A stretch of DNA of 64,000 nt from Drosophila miranda (lineage: Eukaryota > Arthropoda > Insecta > Diptera > Drosophilidae), in NCBI RefSeq assembly GCF_003369915.1, contig NC_046677.1, positions 20,478,913 to 20,542,912 on the forward strand, given 5' to 3'. Every line of letters starts with the position of its first letter. Within the stretch, counting starts at the first letter, position 1. Shown in pieces: positions 31,728-44,037 of this stretch. The position numbers and the translations under genes were made by a program. The notes under the pieces are model-generated. The model did no database searches. It worked only from the letters and a program-made list of their open reading frames with translations, and was not told the DNA's origin.

Positions 31728-34700
31728 TTATTGGAAGATCGCCGCCCGCTGCAGGAACTGCTGCCGGCGCTGTAAACGCTCCTCCTCCTCGCGGCGTCGA
31801 TCCTCCTGCTCCTGCCGGATCTCGTCATGGAACTTGTTCGTCTTTAGCTGCTGTTCGATCTTTGCCTCGAAGAAGTTCTTGGCACCACTGACGCCCACCT
31901 GGTCCACATCGATTTCGGTGAGACGGGCCAACTGATTCAGACCTGATTCGCTGTCCAGCTCGCCGGCCTGGGCCTTGCGATAGATCAGCAGGAACTCACG
32001 GAACGAGATCTTCCCGTCGTTGTCCTCATCCACCTCGGCGATCATTTTCTTGAGGCCCAAATGGGTTTGCGGTGCACCCAGTTTCTCCATCATGAACTTG
32101 AGCTCATTTAGGTCCAAGAACCCATCGCGAGCCGTGTCGTAGCTGCAAAGGAAAGAGCAGAACAGAGCAGAAACGCAAATCAATTAGTCAATAATGAATA
32201 AAGATGGAACGTTAGAAGAGAGATGTCATTGACCCACAGACACTAGACACGAGCCACAAGAGACCCCTCAATGCTATGGGCGTGTGTGGGGGGCATAACC
32301 AATCGATAATGCAAACGTGGGTGCAGCAGGCACAGGCGTCAAGAGTCAGAGGTCAAAGGTGGTTACGGGTGGGCAGACAACCCAATTTCAGGCTAAATTT
32401 CCCAACAATTTAAGCCCTGCATAAAAAGCAAAGAGGATAAAATTAACAAGGGCTCTCATGACGCCTACAAAAGCTGTTCTGTTGGAAAAAGAGCAAGGCT
32501 TTTGTATGGAATGTTACATCTCGAATAAGGGACGGTTTCCGTCGCGAGTATATATGTACATTAACTAGTATAAATCATCTTTATTTAGTAAACAATTATC
32601 TGCTAATTATAGACGAAGATATTGAAGAAAACAATTCAGGGCCCTGCTAAAGACACAGATGCCACATGCCAAGATAGAGTATAGAGTGTGGTACACTCCC
32701 ACACCCACAGAGAAAGATAGAAACACCTTCTCCTCTGTATTGGCTGCTAAATTGATCAAGTATAATTCAATAAACACAGGCCTATGTTAAATTAATTGCA
32801 TTTAAACAGCTGGAAAGCGGGGAGACGTAATTCAAACGAAAGCAAAATAACAAAACACCTCACGACCAAACAGCAGTGCCAACAGAAAATGCAAAAACTC
32901 CAGCAATTGTCACATTGACGCAATCCAACAGATATTATTAAGGCGAACCCAAGCGAAAGAGAGATAGATGGCGATGCCATGGGAGAGTGCAATTGAAGTT
33001 AATTAAAGACAGCGAGAAGACGGCGTAACACTGCGGCAGACAGCCACAAATTAATTGGCCATCTTTGACTGCGGTTAAAATACACGAGTGACACCTTTCC
33101 ATCATCACGCTTGAGAGATGATTCCCCCCCATCCATCCATCCATCCATCCAACCATCTCTTTTAATTACTTTCACTATCTTTCATCTCAGTCCTCTCCTT
33201 AATGCCTTGCACAATCACGCAATTTGTCGATACAGATACTCGTACTCGCACTCGTACTCGTACTCTTACAATTATTTATTATTTATGAAGATCCCTCCAT
33301 AATACAATTATGAGCTTTCCGAACGAAAGCGAAACTTTATTAATAGTTTTTCTTTCTTTTTTTTTGTACAATTATTTCTCTTCTGCGGCACCCGGCATTA
33401 CGTGGCTTCTAATTGAAATTGAAACTGAAAGTTGAGCGACAGTGGAAGTGGCAGTATCTAACGATTGCCTAACGATTTGTGTAATGCTCATTCGCGGAGT
33501 GTTGTCCAGACGAGCGGAGAGTGAAGAGAGTGGAGAGCGTGGAGCGGGCTTCCTTGGCTGAAATCTGGTCTGGTCTGGCCTTGTGTGGGGCCACTTGCAT
33601 TTTAGTTTCAGTTTGTAGTATTTTTAGCTAGAGAGCTCCTCCAGGTTTCGTTCCCAACTAGTTTGACTCGTTTCTAGTTGTTGCAATCATCATCGTCATC
33701 ATCGCCATCATCGCCATCATCGCCATCGACATCCTTCAGTTGTCGGCGAGGCAAGGTCGAGTGAAGCCTGTGCAACTTGTTTCCGCCACCATTGTTGGCT
33801 GTTGCTTTGGCCACTGATATTCCCTGCTGCTCATCTGCCGCAAGACTCGACTCCTCACGCGATCTGGTGTTTTCTCTTTTAATATATTACACAATTAGAT
33901 GGGTAAATGGGTTTTTATTTACATTTTTATCCACAATTTCCTGCCCACATACTCGTATACTGTCGGAAGTTGAACGGAAGCAAACGTTTGAACTTTTGAC
34001 TTTGCCAAAAATTGTGTGTGTGTGGGCATTGAACCCCACGGTAAATGATAAATGATAATGCCCTATAGGGAGAATATGCGACTTGTTTTGTGGATGATTC
34101 GACCACAAAGCCCCTTCTTGCGATTGCTGTTGGACACCCAAAACACCTTTCCTCTTTCTGTAGTTCTGTAGTGACCTTTTTTTACGGTTCTATCCCATAA
34201 CTAATAACAGCCTTGACCACACCTGCCCTGCCTTTAATTAACTTCAATTGAAGCACTCTCCCATGCCACCAGCTCTCTTTCTCTGTGTTTTCTTTGGGTG
34301 CTTTTGTTGGATTGCGTCAATGTGACAATTGGCAATGCTGTGAGTGTGTGTGGTCTTATTGTTGCTGCTGGCAAAGCTGTCTCTCCGCTTTCTGCCAATT
34401 CCCGCTTTTTAAACGCAATTAATTCAACGAAAGATCGTGATTTATCTATTTAGCACCCAATATACTAGGAGGGAGTCTCTCTGCGGGTGTGTGGGACTGT
34501 ACCACTCTTCCGCCTTGGCACCTGCTGTGGTCGATGTGTGGTAACACTCATCCTCACATCCTCCCATCCAATGTTTCCCCATTTAGCCTAATTTTTATCG
34601 ATTGTTTTCATTCCAATGAATCGAATCGAATCGGATCGAAACTTCACACTTCCTCCTGCGGGTGTGGTTGTGTGTGTCTGCTTTTCTGGGGGTGTTGACG

Positions 34701-37700
34701 GGCCTAAACAATCTTTATGCCTCATTGCATGTTGTGGCAGGGCATGCGATTTTCATTTTTCTTTATCTTTATAGCTATTTCGTGTACAGTTCAACAAATA
34801 ACGGGGTCAGCCGGCCATTGTTAGTGTTGTTTCTCGTTCGTTGTTGTTTATGCATTGCCGCAATTTGCATCGTAAATTGTATCTATGTTTCCATGTGTTT
34901 TTTTGCTACATACTCGCGAGTGCTCGTAAGTGTTCGAGTACTCGGCGGTACATATATGTACATATGTGCCGCCTTCTGGGGCTCTGCTGCTGCCACAAGT
35001 TGCAATTATTGAGCATACTCGCATAGGCTCTTCTCTATTAGTAACTTAATGCCTCGCTATTGTCCAAGTCCACCAGTGAATGAAGTATGCTTTAAGGTAC
35101 AGTCGTACTTCTCTAAAAGGAAGTTCCTATAAAATAAAGATCGCTGGGTTTCACAGACCTTTTTCCAATAAATATTGTAAACACTTTGTTGAATATATTA
35201 ATTAATATCAATGGTCCATGAAGGCCTGTACAGCCAAGTACTTTAAAAGATGGTCTGTTAAAATGATATTTTAGGGTCCCCAGATTTAGTTTCCCTTTTT
35301 CGAACTTCCCTTACTATAATATCTACATAAACAAACCAGAGATATGTATATACCCCTGCTTTTCAAAGGTCTATCTTTCAATCAAATTACTTTTAAATTG
35401 AATAAAAAAGATTGATTGAAAAAACTATGCAAATTCAGTTGTTATTTAAGCCTGAAAGGTCATCCAAATTGACTTGTATTTTAGCATTTCATTCTTCTCC
35501 AAAATTATTAAAATTTATCGTATTTTCTACCTCAAATCTTGTTTGATGTAAACGAAAATGTGTGCGAGTTCAATGGTTTATATTGTAGTTCCGCAAATAA
35601 TACAAAATAAAGCATAAAGCTATGAGTGTTTTTCCCTATAGCCAAAAAAGTTCATTTTACTTATGGCTTAATTAGTTCTCTAAGAATTCCAGCCCAAAAA
35701 TTCACACCGTTCAAATGCTAATTTCTAATGGACTTTCGTTAGTGTTATAGAAGTTCCACTGTAATTGGTTTGGTCTCGCTTTTTGCCCAGGCTTTTGATG
35801 GTCGAAGCAGGTTAATGCCAAAGGGAGAGAGGAAGAGGGAGAGGGGGAGACAGAGACAGACACATCACATGGATGGATACTCGCATACAATACGACGATA
35901 TTCGCTTCATTTTTTTTGGTTTTGTTGCAGTTAGAAAACGCGTCATGTTCTTGAACTTTATTGTAACGGGGGTTTATCGGTTTTGTAAGTCTTTGAAATG
36001 CACAGCACGACAGGTTTCATCATATGATAGGCAGGGAGGGGTCTTGTCTTTTATCTATTGTATTATTGTAACCCCAAAAAGAAGGAGTACTCGCACTGGC
36101 ACTGGTACCTGCTATGTATGAAAGCTCTATGATGTGATGTCTCTTGCATACACAATTTCTTGTTTATTTCGCTCATCACGAACAGACTCGACTCGACTGG
36201 AGGTTTTTTGGATGGTCTCACTGAATGTTTTTCCCTCATTTCGAAACCACCAAACATGCACCTGTGCACATGGCCTACACAATATATACACCTGTACACT
36301 GTACACCTGTATCTACTGCTCGTGTATTTATGCTTGTAAAAGATGTAAAATTGTTAATCAATAGGAAAACATTGATTGTTTTGCTGGTTCTCGAGCTGGC
36401 AGATTGCGGTCATCTCTCTATTTTTGGTAGCTCTTTGATGATTTCGAATACTTCTACTCTTTCAAAGGGAGTTCTCTTTTATTGTTTTTGAGAGCTAGAG
36501 ATGGATATTTTGTACTGGTCAGTAGGATGATGTGGAAGATCCCCGTGTGTTTAATCTTTTGATGAAGTAAAGAACTTGGGTGCGTCTTGTTATTTTTGAC
36601 ATCATACCGAATATTTCGATAAAACTCTGATAACATATACTTTATGAGCTATGAGGTATACCCATAGCTATCCCTTAGTTCTGGTTGTTCCATTCCCTTT
36701 AGAGACCCCCAAAGATGCTTGATGATTGTAAGCCCTGCACTCCACAATCTTCCCATTACTCCTACTGCCCACCCCACAGAGTGGTCATAAAATATGTGTG
36801 TATTGGACTGTAGTCCGAAAATAAACTCTGCATATTTTGACATTTCGAAATTGGAGCAAACAACGGCAGCGGAACGGCGGAATGGGGGAGGGGTAAAAGG
36901 CGTTGCGTGGGTCGGATGACTGCTTATTTTTAGTACGAGTATTTGCTGCAGGAAGCAAGAAGCAGCAGCATTTACTCATCGTAGAGCCGTTCTTATCGGC
37001 ATCATCAGAGCTGAGAGCCATATCAAACAGCTGAACAAAAGAGTGAATGAGTGACTGAGTGACTGAGTGACTGAGTGAATGTAAATGCAATGACTAATTG
37101 CAACAAGTTGGGGCCACAATGAATGATGATCGTCGTTTGTCGTTCGTCGTTCGTGCTGCATAATGCTGCATACGAGTATGTACATAATTTGATATTTCCT
37201 CAATTGAGTGGACAACACTCGTAACAACTACAACTACACTGGCAGCTGCTGGACTGTTGGACTGCTGGGATGTCACTGTCATCCACCGCAAAGTGCGCGT
37301 AAAATGTAATCACAATGCGCACAATGAGGCATCGATGGAGTGGACATGGACATGGACTTGTGGCAGTGGCAGTGGGGGAAGGAAGGAAGAGAAGCTCTTG
37401 TCATTTGCCCATTGGTTCAACTACTGACTAGTGTATTTTTTTGTACTCTTTTAGGGGTTATAATGATGTTGCTTTGATGTTTGTAGAGCCCAGAAAGAGG
37501 GATGGAATTGGAACCTTATACGAAAATATATTGTATGGTGTGTGTTCTTGAGCAGAATTAAACGATATGTTTCCCCGTTTCCTGAAAAAAGGAATCCCTT
37601 AGTGGAATTCTAGATCGTTATAAAGAGGATCTTGAGCAGATAGCCATGATTGCAGTCTTCCGTAGGATACTTCTTTTGATACTTCTATCAAAACTTTGGT

Positions 37701-40700
37701 TATTGTGGTATTACATTACATATAATAGAATATTTCTAAAGGTAGGAATCAATCTGAATATTGTTTATAAGAATCGAGTTCTATTATCTACGGTATATCA
37801 CAAAACAGGTGTCTTAAGAAACCATCTGTCTATAGTAGATTCAATTCAAACGTATTTTGTAGTTCTTCAACTGATTGTAATTGAGTGAAATGTGATATTT
37901 GTATAATATTCAATATCTGCTATAGGAAAAGTGAAGATATTCGTCTGAATCTCTCACTAAACTTGTTATTTACAACAGAGCATACCACCTGCAAGAGCAT
38001 ACACACCTTGGTGTGCCCAATGCTTCCTAATCCATTCAGTATTCAATTCATTTACTTTGCAGTTTTCTGTGTGAACAAACCAGACTGCTGGTCGCCGCAA
38101 CGCGTTGCCTGCCTGACTCTCCAGCGCCACTCAAAAATCGTGGCACAATCTGCAATTTTTGGCCAAATGCAAAAGAGGTCGCGTCGCGTCGCGCACATGT
38201 GTGCGGAAATAATTACAAGCGGAGGCTGTGGCAGTGGCAGTGTCAGTGACAGTGGCTGTGTGCCCCCGGAAGCGAGTAGTGGAAACGATAATGCATTGTT
38301 ATCGATTGGCCAGAAACCTGCATATCTGCATCGACACAGTCAGATGTCAGATAATGCAGATGTGGCTGGCTCTATGGCTATGGCTATGGCTATGGCTCTG
38401 GCGATGCGGACAAAGGCTGTGCTGTGGCTGCACATCAAAACTTATGCAAACAACAAATCGGAATGTCAATGAACCTCAGAGGAGGAGCAGATTTGCTGCT
38501 CACTTTTGGGTGTGTACGCGTACGCGTACAAAATGCACGAAGAAGTACAGTGAAAGCTCTTTTGGTGAGGACATTCATGGTTTTACAGCAGATTATGAGA
38601 GCCAATTGGGTTTATAAATATTTAAATATCAACTTTGGATTGGATTTTCACAGGTGAATGATCCGAATCTTATACGATTGCAGTGGATGGATTATGGATC
38701 GTTTAAAGGAGGATAAGATCTAAGAAAAGTGTTCTACTATTTAGGGAAATGTCTATTCCAAAGGGATTCGTAATAAAATAAAAATCTGGAAGAAATCTAT
38801 GAGACTCGTTCTCTTTTGAAAGATTTCCTTATACAACATCTTTAAAATAATGTTTCTGTGCTTTCATTCACGAATAATGTATCCATTCAATCAATGTCTG
38901 CCATTCTATTGCATCTATTGAAATCTACATAGATTGGACACACAGAAGTATGTGAATTTGTAAATCTGTCCGCTCACAGAGCCTCCACTGTATGTGCACA
39001 TGAATGCTAAGAGGTACATACATATGTATCTGCACACAGTTTCAAGAACCTACTTGCTGCAATTGTCCTGAAATGTGCAACAATGGAACAACCCCCTATG
39101 CAACATATGAGTATGTAATTTGCGTAACACAGGAGGGAACTAAGTGAGTAAGTAAGGGGTTATGCCATGCCTCAGTGATACTTGCATTAATAGGGTGATA
39201 GGGTAGTGGTGGTGGTGGCAATGGCAATGGCTACAGCAAAGCAAAGCCAACATTCAACTTAATTAAAAGTTCTCTTTACCACAAAAGCCACCCCCCATTT
39301 GTATTGTAAAGTGCGTGTCCGTGAACTGAAATTGTTACCAGAGCGACGACATAGACACCCACAAAAGCAGCGGCGGAGGGGCACAAAGAGGCTTTTTTCC
39401 CCACTTACATGCTGCCATTATATTCCATATAGTATGTATGCAAAAATTGAATTAAATGTACACTACTGGACATCATCATCATCAGCCTCGTTGGGTGGTG
39501 GTTTTCAGCCAAAGTTTAATCAGGGATTGGCAGGGCTTATCAGCAAAGAGCCAGACACTCAGACGCTCAGACAGACAGGCGTACCATACTGTACACCCCC
39601 GGGAAAATGGGGAAACGAAGGCGCCATTACATGCATAATCGATACAAAAACACTCGTTCTACTCGTACTCGTACTCTTAATCGTACTCGTATTCTGTATA
39701 TTTCTGCTGTTTATCGCCTTTCGGAAGTCTCTGCCTCGCCCAAGATCCATATGAATTTCAGCAGAAAAGTTGTCGGAAAATGGCGTATTATAAATAAGTA
39801 AAGTAAAAACAATCAGGAAATCATTTCATTCAGAGGGAAATGCTTTACACATTGCGTGTGTGGTTTATGCGATGATAAAAATGGAACCAGAGCGCGGGAA
39901 CGATATACCCCCATATACCATATCCCCTCCATCACACACAATTTTTGGGTTTGGGTCCCGTCTTTTTTTTATCGCACGACTTTGCCCCAAAACTTAAAGA
40001 GAAGATTCTTCTATAACGTTGTTATTGTTTACATTTTTATTCGATTGCTTATCCGAATTCTGTGGTGATTGCCTTTCCTTATTCTGAATCAGTTGCAAAA
40101 TTTGTTTTGAACAGCAAATTGAAGGCGTGACTCAGTCCTCAGTGTTTTGCTTTCATTTCACTGAATTGATGGCATATTTTAATTAAATTCGTTCAGGTTT
40201 TAGGTGCGCTTTAAATTTGCAAGTTTAGCACATCCATACCCCCAACCCCCTCGCCCTGCATCAAATAGTACGACGACGACGACGACGACCCCAACCAACG
40301 TGACTGGAAATGCCAAAAGCCAGCCACAGACCACAAAACAGACGCTTTGTTAGCCGGTTTATGGATATCTAAATAGAAACAAAAACGAAGAAGCTTTAAG
40401 AGCGTTGGAAGGGGGGGGTTCGAATGGGTTGACATTTCTCAGTGGCAGTAGAACTCGACTTCGGATTGAATTAACTTGAAGTTTTATTAACTTGTTGATG
40501 TGTAAATTAAGATTAAAATAATGTTTGTTTCAGTTCACATCATGTACTGCGTATTAAAAGATGTACACATAGAGTTGAAGGTACAACCTCCTGGGCTTAT
40601 AATATGTAATTTATCAGCTTAAGTTCTCTTACTAGGAACTTGAAGTGGATTCAGGTGCCCCACATGACTCATTCTAGAAGAATTTTCTTCCTAATAAAAT

Positions 40701-42715
40701 GTTTTTCTGAGAAAGTACATCTTTTCAGAGTCATAGAGTCATAATTCTGCCCAAAAATTTTAAATTTTAAATCAGACTGATAAGAACATATTTCTTTTCG
40801 AGCTGTGGCTTCCAGACATTAGGTTTTCTTAGGTAGTTCTACGTTATTTCGTCTTAAGGATTCATCTGATCTTTCTGATTTCTTATGATTCTTTAGAGAT
40901 CTTTAAGTATTCAGTCGCGTTCAGTGGACTTTGGTCACCTTTTTATAGTTTTTCAACGGCTACTTCTCTGAAAAGTTAAAGAACCTTCCATTAATATGTC
41001 CAAATATTAATAAATGGAATGCAACATTCACCTATTATCATTCCTGTACCAAAATATGTTTTATTTTTCACTAAAAAAGGAAAACAGCAAAAAAGGCAAT
41101 TATCTAACCAATTTTAGAGCTCGTTTTTGGCCATGCCCAATTCCATTCGCCTTATACATGACATTAGCTAATCCCCAGACCAAAATACAAAAAAAAAAAA
41201 CTGTTGCTGCTTGGAGCCCGTTCTCAGTGGCTTTACCAGACGGATTGGAGTTGTCTGTTTCTGTTTCTGTGCGCTGTCTGTGGCTGTGACTGTGGGGCAT
41301 TACAATTGCGGGGCACGTACGGGGCAGTGCCATAATGTAGCACAGAGTCAGAGATTGCTACGGGGACTGTTTTTACTTCTCTTTGACAATTTGCCAATGC
41401 AGACACCATGACTGCAACTGGAGCTGGAGGGTGTGGAGTGACCCAAATGCGGTGCGGATTCACAGAAGGGTACCACCAGCTGGCAATTTGTCTGGAAACT
41501 ATATAGATAATACATCTAAAATACATATGACTTAAAGAAAGGGCAAAACAGGCGTCTGAAATCAATTCAGCGATGATAATTGCCAGTTAGCAGTACGGGT
41601 GATTCAGCCTCAGGTGGAAGTGGGGAAAAAATGTTGAATCAGCTACTGAGAGACAGGTTCTGGCTCTGAGCATATTTCAGTTGAAAAACAGATAAATGGA
41701 TGAGCTTTTGAGATAGTCTGGTCTTATCATCGTAGACCGACCGACCTCTCTCCTACGTGCCGTTCTATTCCACAGCAAAATTTAAATAATGAAAAAATTC
41801 TAAAGATTACAAAAAGACAGATTGCGCAATCATTCTGCGGTTGATTGGACACTTCACACTGGGCACTGACGGGTGCAAAACGTTGTAATCAGATCTTGGG
41901 GTATCTGCCACAAGACTAGGAAAACCACAGCAGAGACCCTCATTTTGGAGAGAAGCTGTTGGTGTCAGTGCCAGTGCCCGAGGCCTGACATTGTCGTCGG
42001 GGTAACGAGATCCACATATGTATATGTGTAGTATCCACATAGTGCAATCTGCAAGGTTTGGGGGGCTGAAAAATCAGTCTTGAGTCATGGATACGCCAGG
42101 CGACTCGAATTGAAACCCAAACTGAATAATCAAGCGACTGTGACAGTCGTCGTTGTCGTCGTCGTCGTGGTGTGAGTCATGCCCCATTGCACCCAGCAGC
42201 CCAGCAGATCAGCTTCTCCTCCCCCTGTTGGTAAATGCAATTTATTCGCCCATTAGGCGCATGAGTTTTGAGTTTTCTTCTGGATTGATGGACATGGGAA
42301 AACAGCATCGCCGGGTGCTGCAGCCACTCGAGGCACTGCAGCTACTGAAAAGCATCTCAAGGCAATGCAAATCATTCCAGCAAAAGGAAAAACAAAACCA
42401 CCCCCCTTCATACGATGTGCTTACGGCCTTGACCGTGTCGGTGTCGTGTCCATTTACTTACGTATTGAAGGTCTTTTGGTAGTCCTTGATTTGCTTCCGC
42501 GAAAACTCGTGGAATTCGGTGTAGACATTGACCACCTTGAAGGTGCGTGGCACATCAATGCCGGCCTCCTGCGAATCCATGATCTCCTGCCGGCGGTTCA
42601 GGATGTGCGTCAGCTCGGAGCTGTCCGTATTGGTCGTGGTCGTGGTGGTGGTAGTGATGCTATCATCCACACTGCCATTGCGCGAGGCCGACGAAGCATT
42701 CGAGGAGACGGACAT
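31728..42715 (-). CDS. Swip-1: Swiprosin-1 / EFhd2 homologue
   Basis: Two coding exons, 42462-42715 and 31728-32142, are joined across a 10.3 kb intron (GTAAGT donor, TTTGCAG acceptor, completing a Thr codon), giving 222 residues. The N-terminus is Ser/Thr-rich with a run of eight Thr, then SSELTHILNRRQEIMDSQEA. Two EF-hands follow: DTARDGFLDLNE and DEDNDGKISFRE, both with calcium-ligand Asp/Glu in place. The C-terminus is a charged coiled coil (EIRQEQEDRRREEEERLQRR). Swiprosins bind and bundle actin in a calcium-dependent way. The intron splits just before the first calcium loop. Identity is clear from near-complete recalled similarity to the D. melanogaster protein. Confidence 0.95.
33125..33152. 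repeat. (CCAT)n tandem repeat
   Basis: Six or so CCAT units preceded by a short C run. Confidence 0.85.
33237..33266. repeat. ACTCGT hexamer array
   Basis: ACTCGT/ACTCGC units in tandem. A second array of the same hexamer occurs at about 39650-39700, also in the Swip-1 intron. Confidence 0.75.
33686..33729. repeat. CATCGC-type tandem repeat
   Basis: Imperfect array of CATCGTCAT and CATCGC units. Confidence 0.8.
35100..35761. mobile_element. Candidate pogo-like MITE (662 bp)
   Basis: The left end CAGTCGTACTTCTCTAA and the reverse complement of the right end, CAGTGGAACTTCTATAA, match at 14 of 17 positions. Each end is flanked directly by TA (35098-35099 and 35762-35763), the target-site duplication of Tc1/mariner/pogo transposons. 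pogo-family ends characteristically begin CAGT. The interior is AT-rich with no transposase frame, so it would be a non-autonomous copy. Inverted ends are imperfect, so it is not recent. Confidence 0.55.
37041..37080. repeat. GAGTGACT-type tandem repeat
   Basis: Five near-perfect 8-base units (GAGTGACT/GAGTGAAT). Confidence 0.85.
38371..38400. repeat. GGCTAT tandem repeat
   Basis: About five hexamer units, TATGGC, ending in TATGGCTCTG. Confidence 0.8.
40270..40289. repeat. (CGA)n trinucleotide repeat
   Basis: About six ACG/CGA units. Confidence 0.85.
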
Positions 42716-43517
42716 TTTTGTCAGTTTTTCCTGTTGTTTTGTTTTGTGCTGGAATTTATTTTCCTTCAGACTGGAAGGCGTAGGCGGCGGCGACGGGGGA
42801 CACACCCTCTGGGGACAAATACACACTGGCAAAAGGAGATGGAAGGATACACACACAAAAAGCACACACCGATAGGCGGGGGCGTGGTTGAAAAAGGAGT
42901 TTCGTGACTCGGCAAATTGGTTTGACTGGAATTTTAGGATATTTTTGCGCGTAAAAAGCCGGGATACAAGTTTTGACAGCAGGTTCTGTTGTTGTCTGAT
43001 TAGAGCTTTTTTGTATCTCGAGAAAATGCGCGCGAACGTCCGAACCAAACGAAATTTGAAACGCGAATGTGGCAGCAAAGCAAAACGCGAAAGAGGTAGC
43101 AAAGCAATGCAAAAAGAAAATGATGTAAACGGAAATTTGAAAAATACCAAAAAACATTAATATTTATAGTATAACCGTAAACTGAAAAATCTCGATGAAA
43201 ATCAGATTCCTCAATTTTGATATTCGGTCGAATTTTACCAGCTTACTAGGACTCTCAGCACTAAACATGTAATTTCATCCGAATTATGAATCAATTTTCT
43301 ACAAGAGTGGTTAAATTAAAGAACTCTTTTTGTTGGTTTGTTAATGAAATTAGGTTTTTAGGTATTTTCAATGTGACCGTAACCTGAAAAATACCATTAG
43401 ACCCAAGAAAAAGATGTGATGTACATGCTACATGTTTACCTAAGTGTGCCCGCATTGTCAAATTACCAGCAAATTTACAGAAAAATTTTTGTAAATTGAA
43501 TTTTTGTGAATCCAAAA
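42716..43517. other. Divergent promoter region of Swip-1 and EMC5
   Basis: The Swip-1 5' UTR lies on the minus strand from 42716 upward; the EMC5 leader lies just before 43518. A fourth copy of the dispersed repeat seen near Nedd8 sits at 43207-43325, flanked by 'ACCGTAAACTGAAAAAT'-type words. Confidence 0.6.
43207..43325. repeat. Dispersed AT-rich repeat, copy D
   Basis: Shares CCTCAATTTTGATATTC, GGTCGAATTTTACCAGC, GAATCAATTTTCTACAAGAG and GTGGTTA blocks with copies A-C at 3.5-4.3 kb. Like copy A, it sits in the upstream region of a housekeeping gene. Confidence 0.6.
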
Positions 43518-43990
43518 ATGGGAAGCACCTTTTTTAACAAGCTTTTATTGATTGCTGGCTTCGCCAGCTTAGCCCACGCCGCCTTCTCGGCAGCACACCG
43601 TGAGTATTTTCACCGCTGTTACGGGGAACTTTGGACCAGAAATGAAAACTAACCCAAATTAAAAATCCGCAGATCGCACGTACTTGCGTCTTACAGAGCA
43701 GGAATGGAATAGTTTGCCATTGGATGTAAGGGATACACGCCACATTGCAGTCTCCACTTTACCTAATCCATCATCATCCCTTTCAGATTATTCTTCAGAC
43801 CGTCATCAGTCTGGTGGTGGTTGTGTACAACATCATTGAGGTTGTGGGCCACTTCAAGGAGATTCGTGCCACTGTGGACATGCAGCAAAAGACTTGGGAC
43901 ACATTGGGCAACTTCCCATCATTCTACTCGTTTAATCACCGCGGACGTGCTTTGAATCCGGGCTACACGCCATTCGAAAAGGCCCAATAG
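43518..43990 (+). CDS. EMC5: ER membrane protein complex subunit 5 (MMGT family)
   Basis: Exons 43518-43599, 43673-43725 and 43787-43990 (introns of 73 and 61 nt) give 112 residues. The protein has an N-terminal hydrophobic segment (FFNKLLLIAGFASLAHAAFS), the family block HRTYLRLTEQEWNSLPLDII, a second membrane segment (TVISLVVVVYNIIEVVG) and the C-terminal SFNHRGRALNPGY. EMC5 is a core subunit of the EMC insertase, which places tail-anchored and multipass proteins in the ER membrane. Length and two-pass layout match the family. The stop codon is 47 bases from that of the convergent Ly6-type gene. Confidence 0.93.
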
Positions 43991-44028
43991 GAGCCGCCGC
44001 AGCATGGAATGGAAACGCTGCCAGCTCT

Positions 44029-44034
44029 TTTATT
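44029..44034 (-). terminator. AATAAA polyadenylation signal of the 44-46 kb Ly6-type gene
   Basis: TTTATT on the + strand gives AATAAA on the minus strand, starting four bases after the TAA at 44038-44040. The 3' UTR would be about 20-30 nt, unusually short. Confidence 0.65.
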
Positions 44035-44037
44035 AGT

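Larger units (their letters stand above)
32143..42461 (-). other. Swip-1: Swip-1 coding intron (10.3 kb)
   Basis: No gene is supported inside. It holds a candidate pogo-like MITE (35100-35761) and many short tandem repeats: CCAT (33125-33152), CATCGC (33686-33729), ACTCGT (33237-33266 and about 39650-39700), GAGTGACT (37041-37080), GGCTAT (38371-38400), CGA (40270-40289) and GTC (42146-42169). A long first intron of this kind commonly houses enhancers, but no specific site can be assigned. Confidence 0.6.

Noticed and set aside
34662-35012. 116-codon + strand open frame
   Set aside because: Sits in the Swip-1 intron; Cys-rich look is by chance from TGT/TGC runs, with no ordered Ly6 spacing.
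37885-38472. 195-codon open frame on + strand
   Set aside because: Lies within the Swip-1 intron, contains low-complexity Met/Ala repeats from a GGCTAT array, has no family resemblance and no splice context.
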